64,000 nucleotides of DNA from NCBI RefSeq assembly GCF_003443735.1, contig NZ_CP031969.1, forward strand, positions 8,432,001-8,496,000, given 5' to 3'. A program made the translations under genes and the position numbers. The notes under the pieces were generated by a model. That model ran no database searches, was not told where the DNA came from, and was given only the letters and a program-made list of their open reading frames with translations. Each line of letters begins with the position of its first letter. Within the stretch, counting starts at the first letter, position 1. This document shows, one piece after another, positions 50,677-59,813 of the stretch. Source of the DNA: Streptomyces sp. CC0208. Its GTDB lineage: Bacteria > Actinomycetota > Actinomycetes > Streptomycetales > Streptomycetaceae.

Positions 50677-50704
50677 GGGGCGGATCACGGGGAACCCGAG
50701 GTTC

Positions 50705-51139
50705 ATGAACGAACCCGAGCTTCCGCCCGACGGTAGGCCCGTGGACGTCTACCTGGACCTTCTGCGCATCCGTATGGCCTCGGAGGACTACGAGCTCCTG
50801 CTCAGCGTGGTCCGCCCGGCCCTGCGGGCGATCGACGAACACCAATTGCCCGCCCTGGACTTCGCGCTGGAGGACAGCCGGCAGGACGGGCTGCCCCAGG
50901 AGATCCGCGACGAGGCCGCCCTGGTCATCGCCACGGCGGTGACCGGCCGAATGGACAACCAGGTGGTCGAACTCCATGTCGATGACAGCACCAGCCCGAT
51001 CCGGGTGGTCACCGACGCGGACACGGCCTCAGATCCGGTCCGCCTCGGTGAGATCGCCGACTACATCCGTGAACGCCGAGAGCTCGACGACGAGTTGCGC
51101 GGCATCGCCGAGGTGAGCGGTCTGCCCACGGATCTCTGA
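50705..51139 (+). CDS. Hypothetical soluble protein
   Basis: A 144-residue acidic, mostly helical protein (YLDLLRIRMASEDYELLLSV, EIRDEAALVIATAVTGRMDN, GEIADYIRERRELDDELRGI). No motif or family recognised. It lies 28 bp after DUF1206 on the same strand and converges with the FUSC gene 10 bp away. A 6-bp stem (GCGCCC/GGGCGC) sits across the junction. Confidence 0.6.
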   Translation: MNEPELPPDGRPVDVYLDLLRIRMASEDYELLLSVVRPALRAIDEHQLPALDFALEDSRQDGLPQEIRDEAALVIATAVTGRMDNQVVELHVDDSTSPIRVVTDADTASDPVRLGEIADYIRERRELDDELRGIAEVSGLPTDL

Positions 51140-51149
51140 ACGTCGCGCC

Positions 51150-53378
51150 CTATCGCCTGGGCGCCGCCACCGGCACGTGCAGCGGCCGGGCCAGACCGAC
51201 CACGGTCTCGTCCAGCCGCTGCACGTGCCGCAGCACGCGGTCGGTGACCCGGCCGAAGCGGGGCGTGCCGGGGACCTCGGTCTCCAGCAGGGACGCGATG
51301 CTCGGCCCGGTCTCCACCGCTGCCGTGGAGCGTTCGTCGGCGACATGCGCGGCGATGGCCGCGATGTTGTCCCCGATGCGCCGGCCGGCCCGGCGCAGCC
51401 GGGGATCCGCCGCGATCGAGGGGTGGGTGGGCAGCAGTTCGGCCGTGGCCGCCAGTGAGCGCGCGTGGTACGCACAGGTCTCCAGGAGCGCCACGACATA
51501 GCGCGCGGTGTCGCGCCGGGCCCGCAGCGGGGTGATCGGGTGGGTGAGCGGCTTGGTCGCCGCCCGCAGGTCCGCCAGCGCCTGGTCCAGATCGCGCGCC
51601 TGGTCGAGCAGGTCCTCGGGGGAGCCGCCGCTGAGCTGGTCCACGGCGGCCTCGGTGACCTCGTCCAGCCGCTCCAGCACGGTGACGAGCAGTTCGTTCG
51701 TACGGCGGTCCGTGCGCACCGGCAGGACGAACGCCGCCGCGATGACCCCGCAGGCCGCGCCGAGCGCGGTCTCCTCCACGCGCAGCACCAGCACCGAGAG
51801 GCTGTAGGTGTGCAGCAGCGTGTAGAGCAGCCCCAGGGCCGCAGTGACGAAGAACGACATCAGGGTGTAGGAGAGCGGCGCGGAGTAGAACATCGCGAAC
51901 ACCAGCACCAGCACCAGGGCGAACGCCGTCCAGGTGTGCTGCCCGACCGCCCCCGCCAGCACGATCCCGGCCAGCACGCCGAGGACGGTGCCCAGCAGCC
52001 GGCGGTAGCCCTTGACCAGGATCTCGCCCGTGGACGCGGTGTTGATGAACACGATCCAGCAGGTGAGCACGGCCCAGTACCAGCGCTGGCTGGAGAGGAA
52101 CTCGCCGCCGACGATGGCGAGCGAGGATCCCACGGCGACCTGCACGGCGGCCCGGGTCGTGGGCCGCCTGAGCCCCGTGAGCTCCTCCTGCTCGCCGTCC
52201 TCCTCGCGGGCGTCGATGACGGCGTCCTCGGCGTCCAGCTCCTCACGCGAGCGGGCCGTCGCGGGGGAGTCGTCCGACTCGTCCTGCGGACCGTCCAGAG
52301 CGATCCTGAGGCCCAGCACCGCGCGGGCGGCCTCGCCGACGCCCCGGAAGACGTCCTGGACGGCGGGCGGCGCGGGCGGCAGGTTCTCCTCCTCGCGGTA
52401 GCCGAGCAGCCGGTTGCGGACCTGGGACAGGGCCGTGCCGGACCTGGCGGCGACCGGGCGCAGCACCAGCAGCCGCAGGGCCTCCAGATCGCGGCGCACC
52501 CTGGCCATCGCCTCGTCCCGGCCGGGCATCCGGCCGGCCCGCGGGGCCGGCGCACCGGGCAGATGCAGGGTGAGGGTGTCCGCGCGCTCGGCGCTGCGGG
52601 CCGACAGCAGCAGCAGGCCGAGCCGCTCGGCGGTGATCTCGGCGTCCGCGACACGCCGCTGCACGAGCCGGGCCGCGGCCGCGTCGGAGGTCCCCTCCTC
52701 CAGCCGCCCCTGGATCATCAGCGCCGTCTCGTGCAGCCGCGCGGTCCCCTCGCGTACGCCCTTCAGCGCCTCGTCGATCTCCTCCGGCCCGGCGTCCAGC
52801 AGTTGGATCTGCGCGGACACCAGTTGGGCCAGCCGGACCCGGAAGGCCTCCCGTAGGCGTTCGAGGAGGCCCGCGGGGGTCTCCGGCACCAGCAGGAAGC
52901 GTGCCACCGCGCTGCCCAGGAAGGCGACGCCGAGGACGCCGTACAGCTCGGGCAGGCCGGAGACGGTGGCGCCGACGAACAGGGAGACGAAGTAGACCTG
53001 GAAGCCGATCAGGCCGAGCGCGGTGCCCCGGTCGCCGAAGCGGCGGCTGTAGACGGCGCAGAAGATCAGCGCGACGAAGAACAGGTCACCGGCCAGCACA
53101 CGGGAGCTCAGCAGCGCGCCCAGCGACAGGGAGGCCAGGGCCACCGGGAGGCCCAGGGCGAGCGTCACGGCCTGGGCGGAGCGCTGCTTCTCCCGGATGG
53201 CGAAGGTCGCGACCATCGCCGCGATGGCGCCCGCCACCAGATGCGGGACGCTCGCCCCCAGCAGACCGAGCACGGCCAGCGTGAGGGCGATCGCCCCCAC
53301 CGTGCGCAGACCCGCGGCCAGCCGGAGCAGCCCCGGGTCCGACGCCGCGACCCGATCGCGCACCCTCGCTGTGTTCAC
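51150..53378 (-). CDS. FUSC family membrane protein
   Basis: A 742-residue fusaric-acid-resistance-type (FUSC/YccS-like) protein. It has two blocks of about five to six helices (about 25-165 and 400-545) with a cytoplasmic helical domain between them and another after. The motif WAVLTCWIVFINTASTGEIL marks the second block. Related proteins form aromatic acid efflux systems, but actinobacterial members lack the outer-membrane partners. The start is GTG at 53378. It stands alone with respect to its neighbours. Confidence 0.85.
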   Translation of the reverse strand: MNTARVRDRVAASDPGLLRLAAGLRTVGAIALTLAVLGLLGASVPHLVAGAIAAMVATFAIREKQRSAQAVTLALGLPVALASLSLGALLSSRVLAGDLFFVALIFCAVYSRRFGDRGTALGLIGFQVYFVSLFVGATVSGLPELYGVLGVAFLGSAVARFLLVPETPAGLLERLREAFRVRLAQLVSAQIQLLDAGPEEIDEALKGVREGTARLHETALMIQGRLEEGTSDAAAARLVQRRVADAEITAERLGLLLLSARSAERADTLTLHLPGAPAPRAGRMPGRDEAMARVRRDLEALRLLVLRPVAARSGTALSQVRNRLLGYREEENLPPAPPAVQDVFRGVGEAARAVLGLRIALDGPQDESDDSPATARSREELDAEDAVIDAREEDGEQEELTGLRRPTTRAAVQVAVGSSLAIVGGEFLSSQRWYWAVLTCWIVFINTASTGEILVKGYRRLLGTVLGVLAGIVLAGAVGQHTWTAFALVLVLVFAMFYSAPLSYTLMSFFVTAALGLLYTLLHTYSLSVLVLRVEETALGAACGVIAAAFVLPVRTDRRTNELLVTVLERLDEVTEAAVDQLSGGSPEDLLDQARDLDQALADLRAATKPLTHPITPLRARRDTARYVVALLETCAYHARSLAATAELLPTHPSIAADPRLRRAGRRIGDNIAAIAAHVADERSTAAVETGPSIASLLETEVPGTPRFGRVTDRVLRHVQRLDETVVGLARPLHVPVAAPRR

Positions 53379-53441
53379 TCCGACGTACTCACTCCCGTGT
53401 CATGTCATGATCCGTTTCCAGCATGGCACGGCGGGGTCGGA

Positions 53442-53654
53442 TCACCTGCCCCCGGGCTCTGCGAGGGTGTGGGCTACCAGCGCGTTGGCGTGACCGTGTC
53501 CCAGCCCGTGCTCGGTCTTCAGCCAGGCGACCAGCTCCATGTGCCGGGTCAGCGGCGAGGAGCGGATGAGTTCCTGCCACTCGGCGATCGGGCGGCCGTA
53601 CTTCTTCTCGATCGAGGGGAAGTAGCTCGCGGGGCCCTTCACGGTCTCGGCCAT
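53442..53654 (-). CDS. DUF4287 domain protein
   Basis: A 70-residue DUF4287 protein. The signature KGPASYFPSIEKKYGRPIAE, LTRHMELVAWLKTEHGLGHG and HANALVAHTLA covers the whole length. It is often found attached to or near DUF5655; here it is alone. Function is unknown. GGAGG- and AAAGGA-like sites precede the ATG. Confidence 0.85.
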   Translation of the reverse strand: MAETVKGPASYFPSIEKKYGRPIAEWQELIRSSPLTRHMELVAWLKTEHGLGHGHANALVAHTLAEPGGR

Positions 53655-53748
53655 GACGATGTCCTTTCGGAGGAACGCTGTGCTGTCCCTCCTATGACCG
53701 CCGGCCGGCGGGAAACCGACCGGCGATCCGGAGTGATCCGCATCACGC

Positions 53749-55116
53749 CTACGGGTCCAGCCGTGGGGTCCCCTCGACCTGCGCCCGGACCTGTTCCGGC
53801 GTCAGGTACGCGTCGGTGTACTCGAAGTCCTTCAGCTTGGCGGGCTTACGGGCCTGGAAGCCGGTACGGACGAAGTCGTCGCCCGCGAGGGCGTTGAGCG
53901 TCCAGTTCGTCGCCACGCGAACCTTGGCGACGTTGGTGCGCAGCGCCATCCAGTGGTAGCCGCGGGCGGCGAACTGGGCGGGCAGGCCGCGCAGTTCGAT
54001 GCCGAGCGGCTTGGAGACGGCGTCCTTGCCGCCGAGGTCGACGACCAGGCCGAGGTCCTTGTGGACGTACGGCTTCAGGGCCTGACCCCGCAGCGTCGCG
54101 ATGACGTTGTCGGCGACGACCTTGCCCTGGCGCATGGCGTGCTGGGCCGTGGGCGGGCAGACCGCGCTGTCGTCGTCCTTGGCCTTGTCGGGCACGGCGG
54201 CGGAGTCGCCGAGCGCGAAGACGCCGTCCTGGCCCGGCAGGGTCATCTCGGCGGTCACCGCGAGCCGCCCGCGAATCGTTTCGGCGCCGAGCGTGGCGAT
54301 GAGCGGGCTGGCGACCACCCCGGCCGTCCAGATCAGGGTCCGGGTCGGGACCACCCGGCCGTCGGTGAAGGTGACCTCGTCGGGGCCCGCCTTCTCGATG
54401 GACACGCCCAGCGACACGTCGATGCCGCGCCGGCGCAGGATCTCCTGCGCGCTGCGGCCGAGCTTGTCGCCCAGCTCCGGCATCAGCTTCGGCGCGATGT
54501 CGATGAGATGCCACTTGATCAGCGACGGGTCGATGCGCGGGTAGCGCTTGACCGCCGCGTGGGTGAGCTTCTGCAGACAGGCGGCGGTCTCGGTGCCGGC
54601 GTATCCGCCACCCACGACCACGAACTGGAGCCGGGCGGCGCGCTCGGCCGGGTCCTGGCTGGCGTCCGCGAGGTCGAGCTGGGAGATGACGTGGTCGCGG
54701 ATGTAGGCGGCCTCGGCGAGGGTCTTCATGCCGAAGGCGTGCTCGGTGAGGCCGGGGATGTCGAAGGTGCGGGTGATGCTGCCGGGAGCCAGCACGATGT
54801 AGTCGTACGGTTCGTTGACGATCTCGTCTGTGATGGTGCGGATCACGCAGACCTTGGACTTGAGGTCCACGCCGATCGCGCCGCCCGGGATGATCCGGGT
54901 GCGGTACTTCTTGCTGCGGCGCAGGGAGACGGCGATCGACTGCGGCGTCAGCACGCCGGAGGCGACCTGGGGCAGCAACGGGAGATAGAGCTGGTAGGCG
55001 AACGGCGTCACCAGAGTGACGTCGGCTTCGTCCGGGGAGAGTTTCCGCTCCAGCCGGCGCACGCATTCGACTCCGGCGAAGCCGGCGCCAACCACCAGGA
55101 TCCTGGGTCGTGTCAC
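53749..55116 (-). CDS. Type II NADH dehydrogenase-like NAD(P)/FAD oxidoreductase
   Basis: A 455-residue NDH-2-type flavoprotein. The FAD motif is RILVVGAGFAGVECVRRLER, the NAD(P) motif is FVVVGGGYAGTETAACL, and the C-terminal FAD contact is GVFALGDSAAV followed by PPTAQHAMRQG. It would pass electrons from NADH to quinone at the membrane without proton pumping. The start is GTG at 55116 with AAAGGG upstream; the longer frame to 55677 overlaps the divergent PRC-barrel gene and is rejected. Confidence 0.87.
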   Translation of the reverse strand: MTRPRILVVGAGFAGVECVRRLERKLSPDEADVTLVTPFAYQLYLPLLPQVASGVLTPQSIAVSLRRSKKYRTRIIPGGAIGVDLKSKVCVIRTITDEIVNEPYDYIVLAPGSITRTFDIPGLTEHAFGMKTLAEAAYIRDHVISQLDLADASQDPAERAARLQFVVVGGGYAGTETAACLQKLTHAAVKRYPRIDPSLIKWHLIDIAPKLMPELGDKLGRSAQEILRRRGIDVSLGVSIEKAGPDEVTFTDGRVVPTRTLIWTAGVVASPLIATLGAETIRGRLAVTAEMTLPGQDGVFALGDSAAVPDKAKDDDSAVCPPTAQHAMRQGKVVADNVIATLRGQALKPYVHKDLGLVVDLGGKDAVSKPLGIELRGLPAQFAARGYHWMALRTNVAKVRVATNWTLNALAGDDFVRTGFQARKPAKLKDFEYTDAYLTPEQVRAQVEGTPRLDP

Positions 55117-55300
55117 GGTGTGTTCATCCCTTTCTGCGGCTCCAGGCGGTCTGCCTTGAACGCCCTTCGTCTGCCCGTGCGGGCGCGACGAATGCGTCGA
55201 GGACCACCATGCCCGTCCCGGCCTGAAAGTGCACCGGGAGAAAGGTGAAGGAGGTGCGCGGACCGGACGCGGGGAAACCGCTGTGAGGGTGCCGGTCGCC

Positions 55301-55325
55301 GAATGCGTGTGCGGCAGAAGGGTAT
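55301..55325 (+). promoter_or_regulatory. SigB-like promoter of PRC-barrel gene
   Basis: GAAT (55301-55304), a 15-nt spacer and GGGTAT (55320-55325) match GNNT-N14-16-GGGTAY exactly, 68 nt upstream of the start. The rest of the 277-bp divergent gap shows nothing else clear. Confidence 0.5.
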
Positions 55326-55393
55326 GGGGTGCTGTGGGCCCGCTCGCAGCCGGGAGCAGGGCTCCGTGCAGCACTCGGGAGGAAAGGAGCAGT

Positions 55394-55753
55394 GTGACCA
55401 TCGACAGAATCTGGTCGTACGCGCCGGACAGCGGATACGTCGAGGGACAGGACCTGACGGGCTTCAGCGTCGTAGCGAGCGACGGCACGATCGGACACGT
55501 GGACCGGCAGGCCGCTCCCCACGGCATGGCACACCTCGTCGTCGACACCGGCGTCTGGATCTTCGGCCGCAGCGTCCTGGTCCCGGTGGGCGTCGTCACC
55601 CAGGTCGACACCCGCGACCAACGGGTCACGGTGGCCTGCAGCGGGGCGGAGGTGAAGGCGGCCCCCCGCTTCCGCACCGACAGCGAGACCCGGGACGGTG
55701 AGTACCTCGCGGCGGTCGGCGCCTACTATCTGCGGCTCACGGCCACCGCCTGA
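55394..55753 (+). CDS. PRC-barrel domain protein
   Basis: A 119-residue protein with a PRC-barrel-like domain (FSVVASDGTIGHVDRQ, HLVVDTGVWIFGRSVLVPVG, VTQVDTRDQRVTV). Such barrels occur in RimM, the photosynthetic H subunit and many stress proteins of actinobacteria; the ligand here is unknown. The start is GTG at 55394 with AAAGGAG upstream. The preceding promoter-like sequence suggests control by a SigB-type factor. Confidence 0.8.
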   Translation: MTIDRIWSYAPDSGYVEGQDLTGFSVVASDGTIGHVDRQAAPHGMAHLVVDTGVWIFGRSVLVPVGVVTQVDTRDQRVTVACSGAEVKAAPRFRTDSETRDGEYLAAVGAYYLRLTATA

Positions 55754-55774
55754 CCGGGCCGGACCGGGGGAGCG

Positions 55775-56122
55775 TCACCAGGGCAGGAAGACGTGCACGT
55801 CCTTGCCGCGCTCGTCCGACACTACGCTGACCTGGTCGCACAGGGCGTGCACCAGGTGCCAGCCGATGCCGCCGCCACCCGTGCGCGGATCGAAGGAACG
55901 CGGGGCCGGCGGCGTCGGGTTGGTGTCGCGCAGCGTCACGTGCACGCCGTCGAAGGTGCGGCGCAGGCGCAGCACGAAGGGTCCCGGAGCGTACTGGACG
56001 GCGTTGGCGGCGAGTTCCGTGACCACCAGCAGGATGTCGTCCCAGTGCTCGGGGGTCGCGGGTGGCACGCTCTGGCCCAGGTCGTCCAGGAATTCCTCAG
56101 CGGCGAGCCGCGCACCCGTCAC
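55775..56122 (-). CDS. RsbW-like ATP-binding protein, N-terminus frameshifted
   Basis: The intact part is a 115-residue GHKL ATPase: N box VVTELAANAVQYAPG, G1 DTNPTPP, G2 GGGGIGWHLV. Upstream, in the same frame, coding-like sequence continues (IPSRTTRFAGEPHCVTGARL) but contains no start codon. A start ATG at 56253 (MREYDHPLTPGR) lies in another frame, so an indel near 56211-56220 probably separates the two. As it stands, initiation could be at GTG 56122. The role is likely anti-sigma or anti-anti-sigma kinase. Confidence 0.7.
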   Translation of the reverse strand: MTGARLAAEEFLDDLGQSVPPATPEHWDDILLVVTELAANAVQYAPGPFVLRLRRTFDGVHVTLRDTNPTPPAPRSFDPRTGGGGIGWHLVHALCDQVSVVSDERGKDVHVFLPW

Positions 56123-56330
56123 GCAATGCGGCTCGCCCGCGAAACGGGTGGTGCGGCTCGGAATCGCCTCGGAAGTCAGTGTCTCGTCCCAACGCGGCTC
56201 GGTGCCGTGCCGCTCTCACGGCCCGGCGTCAGCGGGTGGTCGTACTCTCTCATGTCGCCACTGAGCCGTGTTCCCGAGGGCAGGCGACCCAATCGTCCTC
56301 ACCATCGGGAACGCGGCCGCCGGGCGGGTC

Positions 56331-58235
56331 TCAGCGGAACACGTTGTCCGAGTCGTCCCAGTTCAGCAGGTCCTCCGCCGGGGTGTGCCGGGCGCCGGCC
56401 GAGCGGGCCTGGTACATCGCGTCGATCTCCATCGCGTAGCGCCGCACGATCTCGTCCCTGCGCAGCTTCATCGACGGCGTCAGAAGACCGTTGGCCAGGT
56501 CGAACGGCTCCGGCAGCACCCGGAACACCCGGATCGACTCCGAGCGCGAGACCGTGCTGTTGGCGGCGGCCACGGCCCGCGCGATCTCCTCCCGCAACGC
56601 GTTCTCCTCCCGGGCCTCGCGCACCGAGGGATCCTGCTGGGCCAGCAGGACCCCTCGCCAGTGCGCCAGGAACTGCGGGTCCAGGGTGAGCAGGGCGCCC
56701 ACACAGGGCCGGTTGTCGCCGACCACCACGGCCTGGTGGATCAGCGGATGCATCCTCAGCCGGTGCTCCAGGGCGGCCGGAGCCACGCTCTTGCCGCTCG
56801 CGGTGACGATGATGTCCTTCTTGCGGCCGGTGATCGTCAGATAGCCGTCGGCGTCCAGCTGTCCGAGGTCCCCGGTGGCCAGCCAGCCGCCGTGCAGCGC
56901 GGCCCGTGACGCGGCCTCGTCGTTGACGTAGCCCTGGAAGACCGAGGACCCCCGCACCAGGATCTCCCCGTCGTCCGCCACCCGGAGATCCACGCCCGGC
57001 AAGGGCCGGCCCACGGTTCCGGACTTCTCCCGGCCCAGCGGCTGCATGGTGATCCCGCCGCTGGTCTCCGTGAGGCCGTACCCGTCGTGGACGTACATGC
57101 CGATGCCCTCGTAGAACAGGGACAGCTCACGGCCCAGGGTGGAGCCGCCCGAGGTGGCACGGCGGGCCCGGCCGCCGAGCGCGGCCCGCAGTCTGCGGTA
57201 GACCGTGCGCTCGTACAGGGCGTGCTGGAGCCGCAGGTCGAACCCCGGGCCGGGACCCTCGCCCAGCCGCTGCCGCTCGCAGGCCAGGGCGAAGTCCCGG
57301 GCGGTGTCGGCGGCCCGCTCGAACAGGGCGCCGCGGCCCGACTGCTGGGCGGCGCGCAGGAAGTTCTTGTAGATCTTCTCGAAGACCGAGGGGACGGCGT
57401 AGAAGTAGGTGGGGCGGAAGGACTGCAGGGCGGCCGCCAGCGCCTCCTCGCCCAGGTCGGGCTCGTGGGCCATGAGCAGACCGCCGCGGATGCACAGGCA
57501 CTGGATCATGAGGCCGTACACATGGGAGAAGGGCAGGAAGGCGAGGACGGACGGCTGCTCTCCCGGGGCTGCCGTGATCTGGCGCCAGCCTTCGAGGAGG
57601 GTGTCGACGGGGCTCGCGAGGCCGCGGTGACTGAGCGCGCAGCCCAGCGGACGGCCTGTGGTGCCGGAGGTGTAGGCGACGACCGCCGTGGAGTCCGGCA
57701 GCACGATCCGGCGCAGTGACTCGACCGTGGCGAGCGGGATCATCCGGCCCCGCTCCCTCAGGTCCTCCAGTGCGTCCGCGTCCAGCTGCCAGACATGGCG
57801 CAGCCGGGGCAGCGAGGCGCACACCGAGCCGACTGTCATCACCGCCTGCTCGTCCTCCACCACCACGGCCACACAGGCGGCGTCGCGCAGGATCCACTCG
57901 ACCTGCTCGCGGGAGGACGTCGGATAGATCGGTACGACCTCGGCGCCGACCGTCCACAGCGCGTAGCTGAGGACCGTCCACTCGTACCGGGTGCGCGCCA
58001 TGACGGCCACCCGGTGTCCGGGCGAGATCCCGGAGGCCACCAGTCCCTTCGCGAGGTCCACCACCTCGTCCCGCAGCTCCACGGCCGTGACCTCCTGCCA
58101 GCGTCCCGAGGAGCCCTCGGGACGGCGGGCGAGCACCGGCAGGGTGGGATCGAGCTCCGCCCGCTCGAACACGCTGTCGGCCAGACCACCGCTGGAGCGT
58201 GAGATGGTTCGGGGAGCGAGGGCGAAGTCGCGCAT
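56331..58235 (-). CDS. Long-chain acyl-CoA synthetase / AMP-binding protein
   Basis: A 634-residue ANL-superfamily adenylating enzyme of the long-chain fatty acyl-CoA ligase type. The P-loop is YTSGTTGRPLG (188-198), with GYGLTETSGG and the hinge and lysine region LTITGRKKDIIVTASGKSVA. It would activate fatty acids with ATP and CoA. The start is ATG at 58235 because AGGAG lies just upstream; ATG at 58286 would add 17 residues without a site. It stands alone transcriptionally. Confidence 0.88.
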   Translation of the reverse strand: MRDFALAPRTISRSSGGLADSVFERAELDPTLPVLARRPEGSSGRWQEVTAVELRDEVVDLAKGLVASGISPGHRVAVMARTRYEWTVLSYALWTVGAEVVPIYPTSSREQVEWILRDAACVAVVVEDEQAVMTVGSVCASLPRLRHVWQLDADALEDLRERGRMIPLATVESLRRIVLPDSTAVVAYTSGTTGRPLGCALSHRGLASPVDTLLEGWRQITAAPGEQPSVLAFLPFSHVYGLMIQCLCIRGGLLMAHEPDLGEEALAAALQSFRPTYFYAVPSVFEKIYKNFLRAAQQSGRGALFERAADTARDFALACERQRLGEGPGPGFDLRLQHALYERTVYRRLRAALGGRARRATSGGSTLGRELSLFYEGIGMYVHDGYGLTETSGGITMQPLGREKSGTVGRPLPGVDLRVADDGEILVRGSSVFQGYVNDEAASRAALHGGWLATGDLGQLDADGYLTITGRKKDIIVTASGKSVAPAALEHRLRMHPLIHQAVVVGDNRPCVGALLTLDPQFLAHWRGVLLAQQDPSVREAREENALREEIARAVAAANSTVSRSESIRVFRVLPEPFDLANGLLTPSMKLRRDEIVRRYAMEIDAMYQARSAGARHTPAEDLLNWDDSDNVFR

Positions 58236-58387
58236 GCGCTGCTCCTGACGTGTACGGACTGTGACGGTGCCGACGAGCTCGGTCATCCGCGGTGCTCGAA
58301 TGTAGCCCAGGCGCGAGCGAGTGGTACCTGGAATACGGAAGTAACCGGTCAGCCGTGATCTGGTCGAGATCGGGGCACTCGGACCGC

Positions 58388-58621
58388 ATGAGCTACACGA
58401 ACCCCGACCCCGAACCCGAGCGCACCACCGGGCTGGAACCGGGCGGCGGCGTACCGCCGGGCGAGACCCCGCCCGCCGAGAGCAGCCTGCCCGAGGCCGG
58501 CCCCCGGGAGACGCACAACCCGACCAGAGGCTGGGCCAAGGGCCCGCTGGCCCTGATCCTGCTCCTGGTCGTCCTCGTCGCCGCCTTCTTCCTGGTGTAC
58601 GCGGTCGTCCTGGCCCTGTGA
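58388..58621 (+). CDS. DUF6480 family small membrane protein
   Basis: A 77-residue protein. It has a Pro/Glu-rich N-terminal half (SYTNPDPEPERTTGLEPGGG) typical of DUF6480, the conserved RETHNPTRGWAKGP and one C-terminal transmembrane helix (LALILLLVVLVAAFFLVYAV). Function is unknown. The ATG lacks a strong ribosome site. It converges with the YbdK-like gene with 3 bp between stops. Confidence 0.75.
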   Translation: MSYTNPDPEPERTTGLEPGGGVPPGETPPAESSLPEAGPRETHNPTRGWAKGPLALILLLVVLVAAFFLVYAVVLAL

Positions 58622-58624
58622 GAC

Positions 58625-59713
58625 CTACGCCTGGGTCAGCCGCACGCACTCGGTGACCACGCTCCGCAGGCTCCCGGTGCGCTCCAGCAGCTCACGCTGC
58701 ACCCGGGCGCCGTTGCCGTGCCGCAGCAGTTCGGCGCAGGACTCGCGGGCCCGGTCCAGGTCGCCGCTGTCGGCGAGCGCGTCTTCGACGTGCTCCAGCA
58801 GGGCCCGCACCACCGTCTCGGCGGGCATGCGGTGCATGGTCTCCGGGTGGAGCAGCTCCTCCGTCAGGCCGGAGCGCGCGGCCCGCCAGGCCGCCAGCCG
58901 CAGCAGGCTCACACTGTGCGTCACCGGCTCCTTGTCCGCCCGCCACTCGCGCGCGGCCGTCTCCACGAGCCCCCGGGCGAGGGTCGCGAGCAGGGCGGCG
59001 GTGTCCGCCTGCAGACAGACGTCCGAGACCCGGATCTCCACCGTCGGATAGGTACGGGACAGCCGGGCGTCGAAGTAGATCATCCCCTCGTCCAGGATGA
59101 CGCCGGTCGCCACCATGTCCGCGACCCGCTGGTGATAGCGCTCCGCCGAGCGGAACGGCTCGGTCGGGCCGGCCGAGGGCCAGCGCTGCCACACCCGGCT
59201 GCGGTAACTGCTGTAGCCGGTGTCCTTGCCCTGCCAGAAGGGCGAGTTGGCGCTGATCGCGGCCAGCACGGTCAGCCAGGGCTGGATCCGGTCGACGATC
59301 GCGACGGCCTCCTCGTCGGAGTCCACGGACACATGGACATGACAGCCCATGACGAGCTGCTCCCGGGTGGCGATGCCGTACTGCTCCGCCATCCACTGGT
59401 AGCGGCGGCCGATGCCGATGGAGGGGCTGACCGGCAGTGGCGAGGTGGCCAGGGAGGCCACGGCACAGCCACTGTCGCCGGCGAGCCGGGCGGCCTCCTT
59501 GCGGCAGCGCACGATCTCCGCGTGGAGTTCGTCCATGCCCGACTGCGGGTGGGTGGCGAACTCCAGCATCTGGTTGTGCAGTTCCTTCTCGAAGACGTCC
59601 TGGTCCGGCTCGTCCTGCGCGGCCCGCGCGAGTACGGCCGCGGACAGCGCCTGCGGCTCGCCGGTCTCGGGGTCGACCAGGAGGAGTTCTTCCTCCACTC
59701 CCACGGTGCGCAC
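58625..59713 (-). CDS. YbdK-type carboxylate-amine ligase (GCS2 family)
   Basis: A 362-residue ATP-grasp-like ligase of the glutamate-cysteine ligase 2 family. Signatures are TVGVEEELLLVDPETGEP at the N-terminus, ELHNQMLEFATHP, MGCHVHVSVDSDE and YPTVEIRVSD. In Streptomyces this is annotated as a YbdK-like weak glutamate-cysteine ligase; mycothiol, not glutathione, is the main thiol, so the true substrate is open. The start is GTG at 59713 with AAAGGG upstream. It is the last gene of the minus-strand run from treS. Confidence 0.86.
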   Translation of the reverse strand: MRTVGVEEELLLVDPETGEPQALSAAVLARAAQDEPDQDVFEKELHNQMLEFATHPQSGMDELHAEIVRCRKEAARLAGDSGCAVASLATSPLPVSPSIGIGRRYQWMAEQYGIATREQLVMGCHVHVSVDSDEEAVAIVDRIQPWLTVLAAISANSPFWQGKDTGYSSYRSRVWQRWPSAGPTEPFRSAERYHQRVADMVATGVILDEGMIYFDARLSRTYPTVEIRVSDVCLQADTAALLATLARGLVETAAREWRADKEPVTHSVSLLRLAAWRAARSGLTEELLHPETMHRMPAETVVRALLEHVEDALADSGDLDRARESCAELLRHGNGARVQRELLERTGSLRSVVTECVRLTQA

Positions 59714-59813
59714 GTGACATAGCCCTTTCTGTGACCCTCGGCGACGAGGATGTTCTCGTACGACCCCGACTGCCCCTTCGGGACGGTCGGACACCTCCGC
59801 GTCGCCTGCGGGC

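Noticed and set aside
53640..53748. SigB-like promoter of the DUF4287 gene
   Set aside because: GTTT and GGTCAT are 13 nt apart on the minus strand; spacing and -10 both deviate.
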